Shown in pieces: positions 17,530 to 26,236 of a DNA stretch of 64,000 bases. Every line of letters begins with the position of its first letter. Position 1 is the first letter of the stretch. A program made the position numbers and the translations under genes. The notes under the pieces were generated by a model. That model was given only the letters and a program-made list of their open reading frames with translations, was not told the DNA's origin and made no database searches. This DNA comes from Ramlibacter albus. GTDB lineage: Bacteria; Pseudomonadota; Gammaproteobacteria; Burkholderiales; Burkholderiaceae_C. The stretch lies in contig NZ_JACORU010000001.1 in assembly GCF_014297445.1 (NCBI RefSeq), positions 186,001 through 250,000 of the forward strand, in the 5' to 3' direction.

Positions 17530-18467
17530 GCAGGCCCCGCATCGCCGTCGCTCTCGGCGACCCGAACGGTATCGGGCCCGAGATCGCTGTCAAGGCCGCT
17601 CGCGCGTGCCGAAGCGAGGCCGACATCATGTTGGTTGGCGCCGCTAGAGTGACGGAAGACAGCATCCGGCGCTTCGGAAACCGCGAGTCCTTCGCCACCC
17701 GTGATGTCCAGTGCATGGGACCGGACGACTATCGACCTGGTGAAGTGAGCGCGGCCGCGGGGAGGGCCACCGTCGGATTCATCGAGGAAGCCGTTGCGAT
17801 GGCCCTCGCGGGAGAAGTCGACGCGGTGATCTCCTGCCCATGCTCGGAGACGGCCGTCAACATGGCGGGTATCCGCTTTGCGGGATTCCAGCCGCTGGTG
17901 GCGCAACTCACCGGTACGCCGCCCGACGAAACGTTCATGATGCTCGTGGCGGGCGGACTGCGCATCTCCCATGTCACGCTGCACGAAGGCGTCGGCCATG
18001 CACTTGCGCGGATGACACCTGAGTTGGTCTGCAAGGCGGCCCGCGCGACCGATCTGATGCTGCGACGGCTGCACGTTGAGCGGCCGCGGCTCGCCATGTT
18101 CGGTATCAATCCGCACGCCGGAGAGGGCGGACTTTTCGGCGACGAAGACGAGCGCGTCACCAAGCCCGCAGCCGAACAGTTGCGTGCCGAAGGCTTGCGC
18201 GTGGAAGGTCCCTTGCCGGCCGACCTCGTGCTCAGTCAGCGCGCGCATGATGGCTATCTCGCCATGTTCCACGACCAGGGCCACATCCCCGTGAAGCTGC
18301 TGAGCCCACTGCGAGCGACCTCCTTGACGCTCGGGCCTCCCGTGATTTTCGCCAGTGTGGCTCACGGATGCGCCCACGACATTGCGGGCCTCGGGCGTGC
18401 CGATCCCGCCGCTCTGCAACAAGCGATCAGCCTTCTTTCCAGTCACCTTGCACAGGAGCCAGCATGA
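17526..18467 (+). CDS. tphB: TphB/PdxA-like dihydrodiol dicarboxylate dehydrogenase
   Basis: A 313-residue member of the PdxA family. Family motifs are ALGDPNGIGPEIAVKA at the start, HVTLHEGVGHAL, FGINPHAGEGG and HDQGHIPVKLL, whose histidines bind the metal. In the tph pathway this enzyme oxidises and decarboxylates the terephthalate cis-diol to protocatechuate. The GTG start overlaps the TphA3-like stop by 4 bp. Being third in a tphA2-A3-B order supports TphB over pyridoxine biosynthesis. Confidence 0.85.
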   Translation: MSRPRIAVALGDPNGIGPEIAVKAARACRSEADIMLVGAARVTEDSIRRFGNRESFATRDVQCMGPDDYRPGEVSAAAGRATVGFIEEAVAMALAGEVDAVISCPCSETAVNMAGIRFAGFQPLVAQLTGTPPDETFMMLVAGGLRISHVTLHEGVGHALARMTPELVCKAARATDLMLRRLHVERPRLAMFGINPHAGEGGLFGDEDERVTKPAAEQLRAEGLRVEGPLPADLVLSQRAHDGYLAMFHDQGHIPVKLLSPLRATSLTLGPPVIFASVAHGCAHDIAGLGRADPAALQQAISLLSSHLAQEPA

Positions 18468-19291
18468 CAGCACAACGCAGCCCGGCCATTGGCCGGACCA
18501 TCGACGCAGGAGGCATCGAGACGAACTACCACGAAACAGGCAGCGGTTTTCCGGTGCTGCTCTTGCACGGCTCTGGCGTCGGCGTCTCCGGCTACGCGAA
18601 CTGGCGGTACACGATGCCGGAAATCGGCAAGAGTTTTCGCGCAATTGCCATGGACATGGTCGGTTTCGGTTACAGCGCGTGTCCGACGGACGCCTCCTAT
18701 TCGCTGGATTACTGGGTGGATCACGTCATCCGTTTTCTCGATGCGATGGGCATCGAGAAAACAAATCTGCTTGGCAACTCCTTCGGCGGTGGTGTGGCGC
18801 TCGCGGTGACGGCGCGCCATCCAGACCGAGTGAGCCGCACCGTCCTGATGGGCGCAGTGGGAACGCACTTCCAGATCCCGCCGGCGTTCAATGCAGGTCA
18901 TGGATATGAGCCTGCGGTCGAACGCATGCGCAAGCTGCTGCAGAACTTCACCTGCGCGCCCGAGAACATCACCGACGAAGCCGTTCAGTTGCGATACGAA
19001 ACCAGCATGCGCCCAGGGTACCAGGCTACCTTCGAAAAGCTGTTTCCAGGGACACGCGAGCAGAAGATGCTGGCGATGATCACGCCGGACGACCAGATCC
19101 GCTCGATCCAGAGCGAGGTGCTGCTGATCCACGGTCGCGAGGATCGCGTTGTGCCCACCGAAACGAGCGAACGGCTGTTCCGGCTCATTCCGCGCTCCGA
19201 ACTGCACATGTTCGGACAATGCGGCCACTGGAGTCACCTCGACCAGGCACCGCGCTTCAACCGCCTTGTGATCGACTTCTTCGGAAGGTGA
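18464..19291 (+). CDS. Meta-cleavage product hydrolase (alpha/beta hydrolase, XylF/DmpD-like)
   Basis: A 275-residue alpha/beta hydrolase of the carbon-carbon-bond hydrolase group. The predicted triad is Ser106 (GNSFGGG), Asp227 (GREDRVVP) and His255 (CGHWSH). LLLHGSGVGVSGYANW is the oxyanion-loop signature of 2-hydroxymuconic semialdehyde and BphD-like hydrolases. It overlaps the TphB-like gene by 4 bp and is followed 2 bp later by an extradiol dioxygenase, so it should split that enzyme's ring-opened product into a dienoate and a short acid. Confidence 0.88.
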   Translation: MTAQRSPAIGRTIDAGGIETNYHETGSGFPVLLLHGSGVGVSGYANWRYTMPEIGKSFRAIAMDMVGFGYSACPTDASYSLDYWVDHVIRFLDAMGIEKTNLLGNSFGGGVALAVTARHPDRVSRTVLMGAVGTHFQIPPAFNAGHGYEPAVERMRKLLQNFTCAPENITDEAVQLRYETSMRPGYQATFEKLFPGTREQKMLAMITPDDQIRSIQSEVLLIHGREDRVVPTETSERLFRLIPRSELHMFGQCGHWSHLDQAPRFNRLVIDFFGR

Positions 19292-19293
19292 CC

Positions 19294-20211
19294 ATGCAGA
19301 GTTCCAACAACGCGCAGGTCGATCCGGCAGACAATGTCACCGAGCTTGGCTACGTCGGGATCGGCGTGAGTGACCTGGCTGCCTGGCGCGAGTACGCGAC
19401 TGCCATCGCCGGAATGGAAGCACGCGACGGCACCGCTGGCGGCTTCCAGCTCCGGCTGGACACCTGGCATCATCGGATTGACATACGGCACGACACTGCC
19501 GACGACATTCGCCACGTGGGCTGGCGCGTGCGCGATCAGGATGCGCTGGATGGCATGGCGCAGCGCCTGGAGCGGGCTGGGATGGCCTTTCGCCGCGGTA
19601 CCGAGGAGGATTGCCAAGAGCGTCACGTCCTTGGCCTGCTGAAGCTGGCCGACCCGGCAGGAATCGACACCGAGATCTTCTTCGGGCCGGAGATCGAAAA
19701 TCACCGGCCGTTCCACCCGGGCCGGCCGTTGCATGGCAAGTTTCTTACCGGCGAGCACGGCCTCGGCCACTGCTTCCTCTCGCAGCCGGACCCCGACGCG
19801 GCCTACGCTTTCTACAAGTTGCTCGGCATGCGCGGTGGCGTGGAATACATATTCGATGTTCCCGGTGGTCCGCCGAAGAAGCCGGTGTTCATGCATTGCA
19901 ACAGACGGCAGCACACGGTGTCGTTCGGCCGCGGCTACCAAGGAAAGAAGCGTGTCAATCACCTGATGTTCGAATACACCAGCCTCGACGACCTGGGCAG
20001 GGCCCTCGACCTGGTGCAGGAAAAAGGCATTCCCATCGTCAGGCGGCTGGGGCGGCATTCCAACGATGGGGCCGTCAGCTTCTATTTCGCCAATCCGTCT
20101 GGGTGGGTCTGGGAACTCGGCTGGAACGGACGCGACGTGCCCGCCCAAGCGGAGCACTACCGCGGCGACTACTACGGCCACCAGACGGATGCCAAGGGCT
20201 TCGGCCTCTGA
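19294..20211 (+). CDS. Type I extradiol (vicinal oxygen chelate) dioxygenase
   Basis: A 305-residue two-domain extradiol dioxygenase of BphC/catechol 2,3-dioxygenase type. The Fe(II) ligands are predicted as His159 (GLGHCFL), His223 (RVNHLMFEY) and Glu274 (WVWELGW), and the usual acid-base His and Tyr region (FGRGY) is present. It cleaves a substituted catechol next to the hydroxyls. AAGGTGACC before ATG supports the start. The hydrolase directly upstream is the expected next enzyme. Bulky-substituent catechols are favoured by the BphC-like length. Confidence 0.9.
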   Translation: MQSSNNAQVDPADNVTELGYVGIGVSDLAAWREYATAIAGMEARDGTAGGFQLRLDTWHHRIDIRHDTADDIRHVGWRVRDQDALDGMAQRLERAGMAFRRGTEEDCQERHVLGLLKLADPAGIDTEIFFGPEIENHRPFHPGRPLHGKFLTGEHGLGHCFLSQPDPDAAYAFYKLLGMRGGVEYIFDVPGGPPKKPVFMHCNRRQHTVSFGRGYQGKKRVNHLMFEYTSLDDLGRALDLVQEKGIPIVRRLGRHSNDGAVSFYFANPSGWVWELGWNGRDVPAQAEHYRGDYYGHQTDAKGFGL

Positions 20212-20243
20212 AAAACGGACGCGCTCAAAGAAGGGTTAATGCA

Positions 20244-21527
20244 ATGGAAACGATCCAAGATCCACAGGTCTCGCAAGGCGCTCCCGCGCGACCGGCTTAT
20301 GCTGACCTGATCCGCCCCGATGCCGTTCACAGCAGCCTGTATACGGATCCCCGCATCTTCGAGGACGAGATGACGCGGCTGTTCTCCCGTGGCTGGGTTT
20401 TTGTCGGGCATGATTCGGAGGTACCTCAAGCTGGGGACTTCGTGACACGCATGCTCGGCCTGGAGCCGGTCATCATGGTGCGCGCGAGCGACGGACAGGT
20501 CAACGTGCTGTCCAACCGGTGCTCCCACCGCGGCAACCTGCTCGTTCCGCTCGAACACGGCAAGGCGCGGGCGTTCACCTGCGACTACCACGCGTGGTCG
20601 TTCAGTCTTTCCGGCGACCTTATCGGCGTTCCGCTGAAGGGAGGGGAGGAAAAGGACCGGTCGACGCTCGGCCTGCGTAAACCGGCGAGAACCGAACTGT
20701 TTCATGGATTCGTGTTTGCCACCTTCGACGACGGTGCGCCACCGTTGCGCGAGCATCTCGGTGCGGCAGCCGACTTGATCGAACGGTCGGTTTTCCTGTC
20801 GCCGCAACGGAAGATCAAGCTGGGCGCCGGTTGGGTCAAGCAGCACTTCGCCTGCAACTGGAAGATGCTGCCGGAAAATGCGACAGACGGATACCACGCG
20901 CCCTTCACGCACGCATCTTTCCTGCGCACTTTCGCCAGCGACTCGCAGTACGAGATGCTCGCGCAGGGCGAAGATCAGCGCAAGTCGAAAGCCATCGACT
21001 GGGGAAACGGGCACGTCGCGCTGGAGCATGCCCCGTCTTACGAGGTGCCCCTGCGCTGGCTGGGTATCACCGAGGAAAAGGCGCCGGAGTATATGTCGGC
21101 GATGACGAGGGAATTCGGCGCCGACGAAGCGCGGCGCCGGCTTACGGACGGGCCGGCGCACGCGGCCGTGTTCCCCAACCTGTTCCTTGGCGAGATGAAC
21201 ATCGGCATCTTCCAGCCCGTGTCCGTGAATGAATGCGTGCTCTGGCACACGCCGATGCTGCTCGAAGGTGTGCCGCCCGAGCTGAACACCCGGATCATTC
21301 GTCAATCCGTCGCGGCCATGGGCCCGGCGTCTTTTCTTCTGGCCGACGACTCCATCATTTCGGAGCGGCAGCAGGTTGCCGCCGGTGGTCTGGGCGGCTG
21401 GCTCGATCTCAGCCGCGGAACAAGTCGGGAGGTGCGCAGCAGCGGGGCAGTGATCGGGCATATCAGCGACGAAACGACAAACCGCGGCTTCTGGTCGCAC
21501 TATCTGCGGGCGATGCAGGCAGGGTGA
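20244..21527 (+). CDS. Rieske aromatic-ring dioxygenase alpha subunit (Ipf-type set 1)
   Basis: A 427-residue oxygenase large subunit. The Rieske ligands are Cys93/His95 (CSHRGN) and Cys113/His116 (CDYHAW); the catalytic-iron histidines lie in ENATDGYHAPFTHASF. The start at 20244 has AAGGG upstream; the frame is open much further only in shadow of the extradiol gene. Three other alphas in the window share its layout (HSS[LV]YTD near the start, SRGWVFVGHDSEVP, WLDLSRG, NRGFW at the end), unlike the BenA- and TphA2-like ones. Its likely beta subunit is not adjacent but 2.6 kb downstream, after a CoA ligase and a TctC gene. Confidence 0.88.
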   Translation: METIQDPQVSQGAPARPAYADLIRPDAVHSSLYTDPRIFEDEMTRLFSRGWVFVGHDSEVPQAGDFVTRMLGLEPVIMVRASDGQVNVLSNRCSHRGNLLVPLEHGKARAFTCDYHAWSFSLSGDLIGVPLKGGEEKDRSTLGLRKPARTELFHGFVFATFDDGAPPLREHLGAAADLIERSVFLSPQRKIKLGAGWVKQHFACNWKMLPENATDGYHAPFTHASFLRTFASDSQYEMLAQGEDQRKSKAIDWGNGHVALEHAPSYEVPLRWLGITEEKAPEYMSAMTREFGADEARRRLTDGPAHAAVFPNLFLGEMNIGIFQPVSVNECVLWHTPMLLEGVPPELNTRIIRQSVAAMGPASFLLADDSIISERQQVAAGGLGGWLDLSRGTSREVRSSGAVIGHISDETTNRGFWSHYLRAMQAG

Positions 21528-21531
21528 GCCG

Positions 21532-23115
21532 GTGTTGATTCGCGCCATGCTCAGCCAGTGCGCGCAGAACTATCCGCGCAAGGCCGCATACCTCTGTGGG
21601 GCTCGTTCGGTGACATGGTCGGAACTCGATGCGCGCAGTTCTCGCCTGGCTGCCGTCCTCCATGAGGAAGGCATCGTGGCGGGCGAGGCGGTCGGCATCC
21701 TGGCGCTCGAAACGATCGAAGTCTACGAGCACCTGTACGCTTGTGCGAAGTTGGGCGCGGTGCGGGTCAGCCTGAACTGGCGGTTTTCCGCGCCCGAACT
21801 CACGCACATCTTGCACGACGCTCGTCTTCGCCTGCTATTCGTGCAGGCCGAACTGTTGGCCCAGGCGCAGCAAATTCAAGAGCAGCTGAAGTCGGCCGGT
21901 GTTCGGGTCATCGTCTTTGGCACCAGCGCAGTGGTATCGCCGTACGAGGAACGAATGGCCGGCGTCACCGGACGCGCAGAGCACATGGAATGGCCGGAAC
22001 TTGAACCCGAACATCCTTTGCTCTACAGCTATACCTCCGGGACGACGGGCCGTCCCAAGGGCGCGATCATCAGCAACACTGCGGCTGCGCACGCGGTGCT
22101 TTCCGGGGTGATCGGTCGCGGATTCACCCACGACGACATCTATTACGTCTCTGCGCAGTCCGCGTGGATCGTGGTAATGATGACGATGTTCGGATTGGCG
22201 AACGGGATGACCCATGCCATTCCCGACGGTGCATTCGAAATCCACGCGTGCTTGAGAGACATCGAGCGACTCAAGGTCACCGCGGTCCTTTGGGTACCGA
22301 CGATGATCAAGCGCGCTATCCACGCGAGCCGTGACTTTTCCTATGACCTTTCATCATTGCGGGTCATCATGTACGGCTCCTCGCCGGCATCCGCCGAGCT
22401 GGTCCGCGACGCCTACGCCACATTCGGTTGTGAGTTGACGCAGACGTATGGCATGACCGAAACATGCGGGGGCGTGACCCACCTTTCACCGGCAGATCAC
22501 CGCCGCGCGATTGCCGCAGATGAGACGCTGCTCTCTTCCGTGGGAAGACCGAGCACTTTGTTCTCGCTCTCGCTGCGCTCCGACGAAGGCGTACCCGTGG
22601 CGCCCGGAGAGCCGGGGGAAATTTGGATCAGAGGCAAGCCGCTGATGACGGGGTACTTGAATCTGGCGGAAGAGAACGCAGCCGTGTTCGACGGTGACTG
22701 GTTCCGAACCAACGATATCGGGCGGATCGATGATGACGGCTATCTGTTCCTGATCGGTCGGCGCCAGTTCCAGATCAATACCGGAGCGGTGAAGGTCTAT
22801 CCAACTGCGGTGGAAGAGGTCTTGTCCGGGCATCCTTCAGTGGCGGAAGTCTGCGTGCTTGGTGCGCAGCATCCCGAGTGGGGGGAAGCGGTGGTCGCTT
22901 TGATCGAACCGGCCAAGGCCGACTGCTCGGCAGCCGATCTCCTCGCCTATTGCGCCACGCGGATGAGCAAGGCAGCCTGTCCAAAAGCGTTTCTGTTGCG
23001 GTCCCCATTGGACCGTACCGCTACTGGCAAAGTGGACCGGCGCGCCGCGAGTGATTGGCTCTCCCGAAATGTCCATCTTCTCCCGTGGAAGCTTCAACCC
23101 GAGGATCACCTATGA
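21532..23115 (+). CDS. Acyl-CoA synthetase (AMP-forming), IpfF-like
   Basis: A 527-residue member of the ANL superfamily. The P-loop YTSGTTGRPKG near residue 170, the YGMTE motif A5 near 305 and the C-terminal Lys in DRTATGKVDRR are present. It activates a carboxylic acid to acyl-AMP and then acyl-CoA in the cytoplasm. It lies 4 bp after the Rieske alpha gene and overlaps the next tctC gene by 4 bp. The GTG at 21532 is used as start; ATG at 21547 is possible. Among Rieske genes its substrate is likely an aryl-alkanoate, by analogy with IpfF. Confidence 0.85.
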   Translation: MLIRAMLSQCAQNYPRKAAYLCGARSVTWSELDARSSRLAAVLHEEGIVAGEAVGILALETIEVYEHLYACAKLGAVRVSLNWRFSAPELTHILHDARLRLLFVQAELLAQAQQIQEQLKSAGVRVIVFGTSAVVSPYEERMAGVTGRAEHMEWPELEPEHPLLYSYTSGTTGRPKGAIISNTAAAHAVLSGVIGRGFTHDDIYYVSAQSAWIVVMMTMFGLANGMTHAIPDGAFEIHACLRDIERLKVTAVLWVPTMIKRAIHASRDFSYDLSSLRVIMYGSSPASAELVRDAYATFGCELTQTYGMTETCGGVTHLSPADHRRAIAADETLLSSVGRPSTLFSLSLRSDEGVPVAPGEPGEIWIRGKPLMTGYLNLAEENAAVFDGDWFRTNDIGRIDDDGYLFLIGRRQFQINTGAVKVYPTAVEEVLSGHPSVAEVCVLGAQHPEWGEAVVALIEPAKADCSAADLLAYCATRMSKAACPKAFLLRSPLDRTATGKVDRRAASDWLSRNVHLLPWKLQPEDHL

Positions 23116-24080
23116 AACGACGCTCGTTTGCTCTGCTCGCCGCTGCGGCAGCAGTTCCCTGGGCTCGGCACGGATGGGCCGACAATTATCCCAGCCGCCC
23201 CATTCGTGTCGTGACGCCAATCGCACCCGGGGGCTTAGCCGACCGGGTGACCCGCTTGTTTGCCCGGCACCTGAGCACGAGGGTGTCCCAGGCGGTGGTC
23301 GTTGAAAACAAGCCCGGGGGTGGCGGCGCGCTCGCCATGGACAGCGTAGCCAAGGCGCCAGGTGATGGCTACACCCTCGGCTTCACCTTCATCGGGCCAG
23401 CCGTTGTCAATCCCATTCTCTCCAAGTCCCTGCCGTATGAGCTCACAGACCTCGCGCCGCTTGCTCGCATCGCGGAGATTCACCCTTTCGTGCTCGTGGC
23501 TGCGCCAAACATCGACGCTCAAAGTCTCTCGGGTCTGATCAAAGTCGCCAACGGCCGCCCGCAGCCGATGTTCTACGGCTCCGCCGGCAATGCGTCGTTG
23601 TCGCACCTCACCATGGAATTGTTCTCCCGGGCAGCGGGCTTCAAGGTGCAACACGTGCCCTACAAAGGAGAATCGCCGATGGTGGTCGACCTGATGGCAG
23701 GCACCCTGGCCACAGCCTTCGTTTCGGTGGAAATCGCCGCCCCACTGGTGAAGTCGGGAAAGCTGAAGGCGATCGCGGTAGCGAACCGGCAGCGCTCGAG
23801 TCAGCTCCCCGACGTCCCCACCATTGCCGAAGCCGGCTACCCGGATTTCAGTGCCGCAGGGTTCTTCGGATTTGTCGCTTCGGCGAAGGTGCCCCGCACC
23901 ATTGTCGAGCAGCTGAATGGGCACTTCAACGCCATTACCGACTCGCCGGAGGTCCGGGCCGACTTCGCCAGTTTCGGAATCGTGCCCGTGACGGAGTCGC
24001 CGCGGCAGTTCGGTGAGCTCCTGGCGCGGGAACACGATAAGTGGAGTCGGCTCGTTCGCGAAACCGGCATCACCAGTTAA
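23112..24080 (+). CDS. Bug/TctC-type binding protein
   Basis: A 322-residue periplasmic binding protein. A short signal with KRRSFALLAAAAA (twin-arginine-like) precedes NYPSRPIRVVTPIAPGG. Family motifs VVENKPGGGG and KAPGDGYTLGF are present. The start overlaps the CoA ligase stop (ATGA). It lies between a Rieske alpha and its presumed beta gene, so it is certainly co-transcribed with the catabolic genes; no TctA or TctB membrane protein is nearby. Confidence 0.9.
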   Translation: MKRRSFALLAAAAAVPWARHGWADNYPSRPIRVVTPIAPGGLADRVTRLFARHLSTRVSQAVVVENKPGGGGALAMDSVAKAPGDGYTLGFTFIGPAVVNPILSKSLPYELTDLAPLARIAEIHPFVLVAAPNIDAQSLSGLIKVANGRPQPMFYGSAGNASLSHLTMELFSRAAGFKVQHVPYKGESPMVVDLMAGTLATAFVSVEIAAPLVKSGKLKAIAVANRQRSSQLPDVPTIAEAGYPDFSAAGFFGFVASAKVPRTIVEQLNGHFNAITDSPEVRADFASFGIVPVTESPRQFGELLAREHDKWSRLVRETGITS

Positions 24081-24108
24081 CAGAAGCAAGCGAAAGGAAC
24101 ACCAATCC

Positions 24109-24642
24109 ATGACTACAGCTGTTTGTGAAGCGGTAGCCACGACCGGGGACATCTCGGACAAGGACCGGCAGGGCGTGCTCGCCTTCCTGTTCTCGGAGGC
24201 GAAGTATGCGGACGAATCACGCTACGACGAATGGGAAGGCCTCGTGGATCGGGACGAAATGCTTTACTGGGTGCCGATTGCGCACCCCCATCCGCATCCC
24301 GACCAGACGGCGTCATTGATCGCCGACAACCGCAGGCGCCTGGCCAACCGGATCGCCCAGCTGAAGACCGGCCGCCGTCTGGCCCAGCAACCGATCTCCC
24401 CCATGCGGCGGCACCTGTCCAACATCGAATTGGAGCGCATCTCCGGTACGGAGATGCGTGTCGGCTGCAACTTCGTGATTCACGAATTCCGGGCGCAATC
24501 CGTGCATCGCATGCACCTCTGGGCGGGTCGCTACGAGTACCGGCTCCGCCACCACGGTGACGATGGCTTTCGCATGTACTACAAGCGCGTGGATCTCGTC
24601 GATGCCAGCGCACCGATCCCGAGCCTCGCTTTCCTGATCTGA
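24109..24642 (+). CDS. Rieske dioxygenase beta subunit (Ipf-type set 1)
   Basis: A 177-residue ring-hydroxylating dioxygenase small subunit. It has the SnoaL-like fold signature AKYADESRYDEWEGL, DEMLYWVP and MRRHLSNIE, and ends in PSLAFLI. Four betas in the window end this way and pair with the four Ipf-type alphas. The ATG at 24109 is preceded by GAAAGGAA. It most likely partners the alpha at 20244-21527 because no other alpha in this operon lacks a beta. Confidence 0.85.
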   Translation: MTTAVCEAVATTGDISDKDRQGVLAFLFSEAKYADESRYDEWEGLVDRDEMLYWVPIAHPHPHPDQTASLIADNRRRLANRIAQLKTGRRLAQQPISPMRRHLSNIELERISGTEMRVGCNFVIHEFRAQSVHRMHLWAGRYEYRLRHHGDDGFRMYYKRVDLVDASAPIPSLAFLI

Positions 24643-24649
24643 CCGCCCC

Positions 24650-26236
24650 ATGCTTCTGCCAAGAACGATGCTCTCGCGCGTCGCCCGTAATTTCGCAGGG
24701 CGTCACGCATATGTTTGTGGCCAAGTCTCCCGGACCTGGGGTGAAATGGAGCAGCGGTCGGAGCGCCTTGCCGGTGCCCTGGCCGCGCTGGGGCTGGCCG
24801 TCGGTGAGTCCGTCGCGATCCTGGGACAGGAGCGGCTTGAAATCTACGAACACTACTTCGCCTGCATGAAGCTTGGTCTGGTGCGCGTGGGCATCAACTG
24901 GCGCTACGCGCCGGCGGAGGTCGCGCATATCCTGGCGGATTCGGGCGCCCGTTGCGTACTCGTAGACGGCCGCAGCGAAGCGCTCCTGCGGGCGGCGCTG
25001 GCGTTTTCCGGGATCGAGGGGATCACCGTCATCGGCTATGGGGAACACTCGCAGCCGCTCGACTACGAGACGCTGCTTCGCCGCGCGCCAAGCGTCGCGC
25101 ATCCGGCGCTGCAGCCTGCCGATCCGCTTGTCATCAGCTATACGTCCGGTTCGACCGGCGCCCCCAAAGGTGTCGTCCACAGCCACCGCAGCGTCGCCCT
25201 GATCATCCTGCAGGGCGCCGTTTCCCGCGGCCTCACTACCGACGACGTCTGGTACGGTGCCATCGCTTCTTCTTGGATGGCCTGCGTGCTGAACATGATC
25301 GGGCTCGCCAATGGCATGACCACGGTCGTGATGGACGGAGCTTTCGACATCGATCGCTTTGTGGATGAAGTGCAGCAGCATGAAGTGTCCGCCGCACTCC
25401 TGGTTCCCACACTGGCCGGACGGCTGTTGGACAAGTGCGCCGGAGCGCCCAGTGCCCTCGACAGCCTCCGTCTCCTGATGTATGGATCTTCTCCCGCTCC
25501 CCGAAGCCTCCTGGAGCGCATCATGGGAACGCTGCGCTGCCAGCTGATGCAAACCTACGGAATGACCGAAGGCGGCTGGGTGTCCCATCTGACACCCAAG
25601 GACCACCTTCGGGCCCTGGCCGGCGACGCACGGCTGCTGTCCTCGGCGGGGCGTGTCGGCGCCATGTACCAAATGTCCCTGCGAGACAACGACGGACGGG
25701 AGGTCCCGACCGGCGAAACGGGAGAAGTCTGGCTGCGCGGGGAAACGACGATGTTGGGTTACCGCAACCTGCCGAAGGAAACCGAAGAAGCGCTTGGCGG
25801 CGGTTGGCTGCATACCAACGACATCGGTCGGTTCGACGATGAGGGCTACCTTTATCTCGTGGATCGCAAGAAGTTCATGATCATCACCGGAGCAGTTAAC
25901 GTATTTCCGGCGAGTGTCGAGGCAGTGCTTGCGGACCACCCCGACATTGCCGAAATCGCCGTGGTGGGGCTGCCGCATCCGGAATGGGGAGAGGCGGTCG
26001 TGGCCGTGGTAGTTGCGCGGAGCGGCCGGCCCGTTCCCGACGTCAAGGAGATTGGGGAATTTGCGCGCGATCGGCTAAGCAGAATGGAGTTGCCCAAGCA
26101 CGTCTTTTCGATCGACGCCCTTCCGAGAACGGTGACGTCGAAAGTCGACAAGCGCGCGGTGTTGGCATGGGCTCGTGACCGCCAATCCGACCTGCCTTGG
26201 GGCGCAGCTTCGGCCCTGGAAAGGAGCGGCGCATGA
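24650..26236 (+). CDS. Acyl-CoA synthetase (AMP-forming), IpfF-like
   Basis: A 528-residue ANL-superfamily ligase, paralogous to the one at 21532. The P-loop is YTSGSTGAPKG, motif A5 is YGMTEGG and the C-terminal Lys is in PRTVTSKVDKR. It follows the Rieske beta gene by 7 bp and overlaps the thiolase-like gene by 4 bp, so it forms a tight ligase-thiolase-DUF35 unit. Having two ligases in one operon suggests two acids, or two stages of one route, are activated. Confidence 0.87.
   Translation: MLLPRTMLSRVARNFAGRHAYVCGQVSRTWGEMEQRSERLAGALAALGLAVGESVAILGQERLEIYEHYFACMKLGLVRVGINWRYAPAEVAHILADSGARCVLVDGRSEALLRAALAFSGIEGITVIGYGEHSQPLDYETLLRRAPSVAHPALQPADPLVISYTSGSTGAPKGVVHSHRSVALIILQGAVSRGLTTDDVWYGAIASSWMACVLNMIGLANGMTTVVMDGAFDIDRFVDEVQQHEVSAALLVPTLAGRLLDKCAGAPSALDSLRLLMYGSSPAPRSLLERIMGTLRCQLMQTYGMTEGGWVSHLTPKDHLRALAGDARLLSSAGRVGAMYQMSLRDNDGREVPTGETGEVWLRGETTMLGYRNLPKETEEALGGGWLHTNDIGRFDDEGYLYLVDRKKFMIITGAVNVFPASVEAVLADHPDIAEIAVVGLPHPEWGEAVVAVVVARSGRPVPDVKEIGEFARDRLSRMELPKHVFSIDALPRTVTSKVDKRAVLAWARDRQSDLPWGAASALERSGA

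Noticed and set aside
19611..20243. Upstream extension of the Rieske alpha frame
   Set aside because: The extension overlaps the extradiol dioxygenase in another frame; the ATG at 20244 with AAGGG upstream fits the family start.
20172..21548. A 458-codon minus-strand open frame
   Set aside because: It is antisense to a Rieske alpha gene with clear ligands on the plus strand.
24113..25978. A 621-codon minus-strand open frame
   Set aside because: It is antisense to the beta-subunit and CoA ligase genes, whose motifs are complete; no homology is seen.
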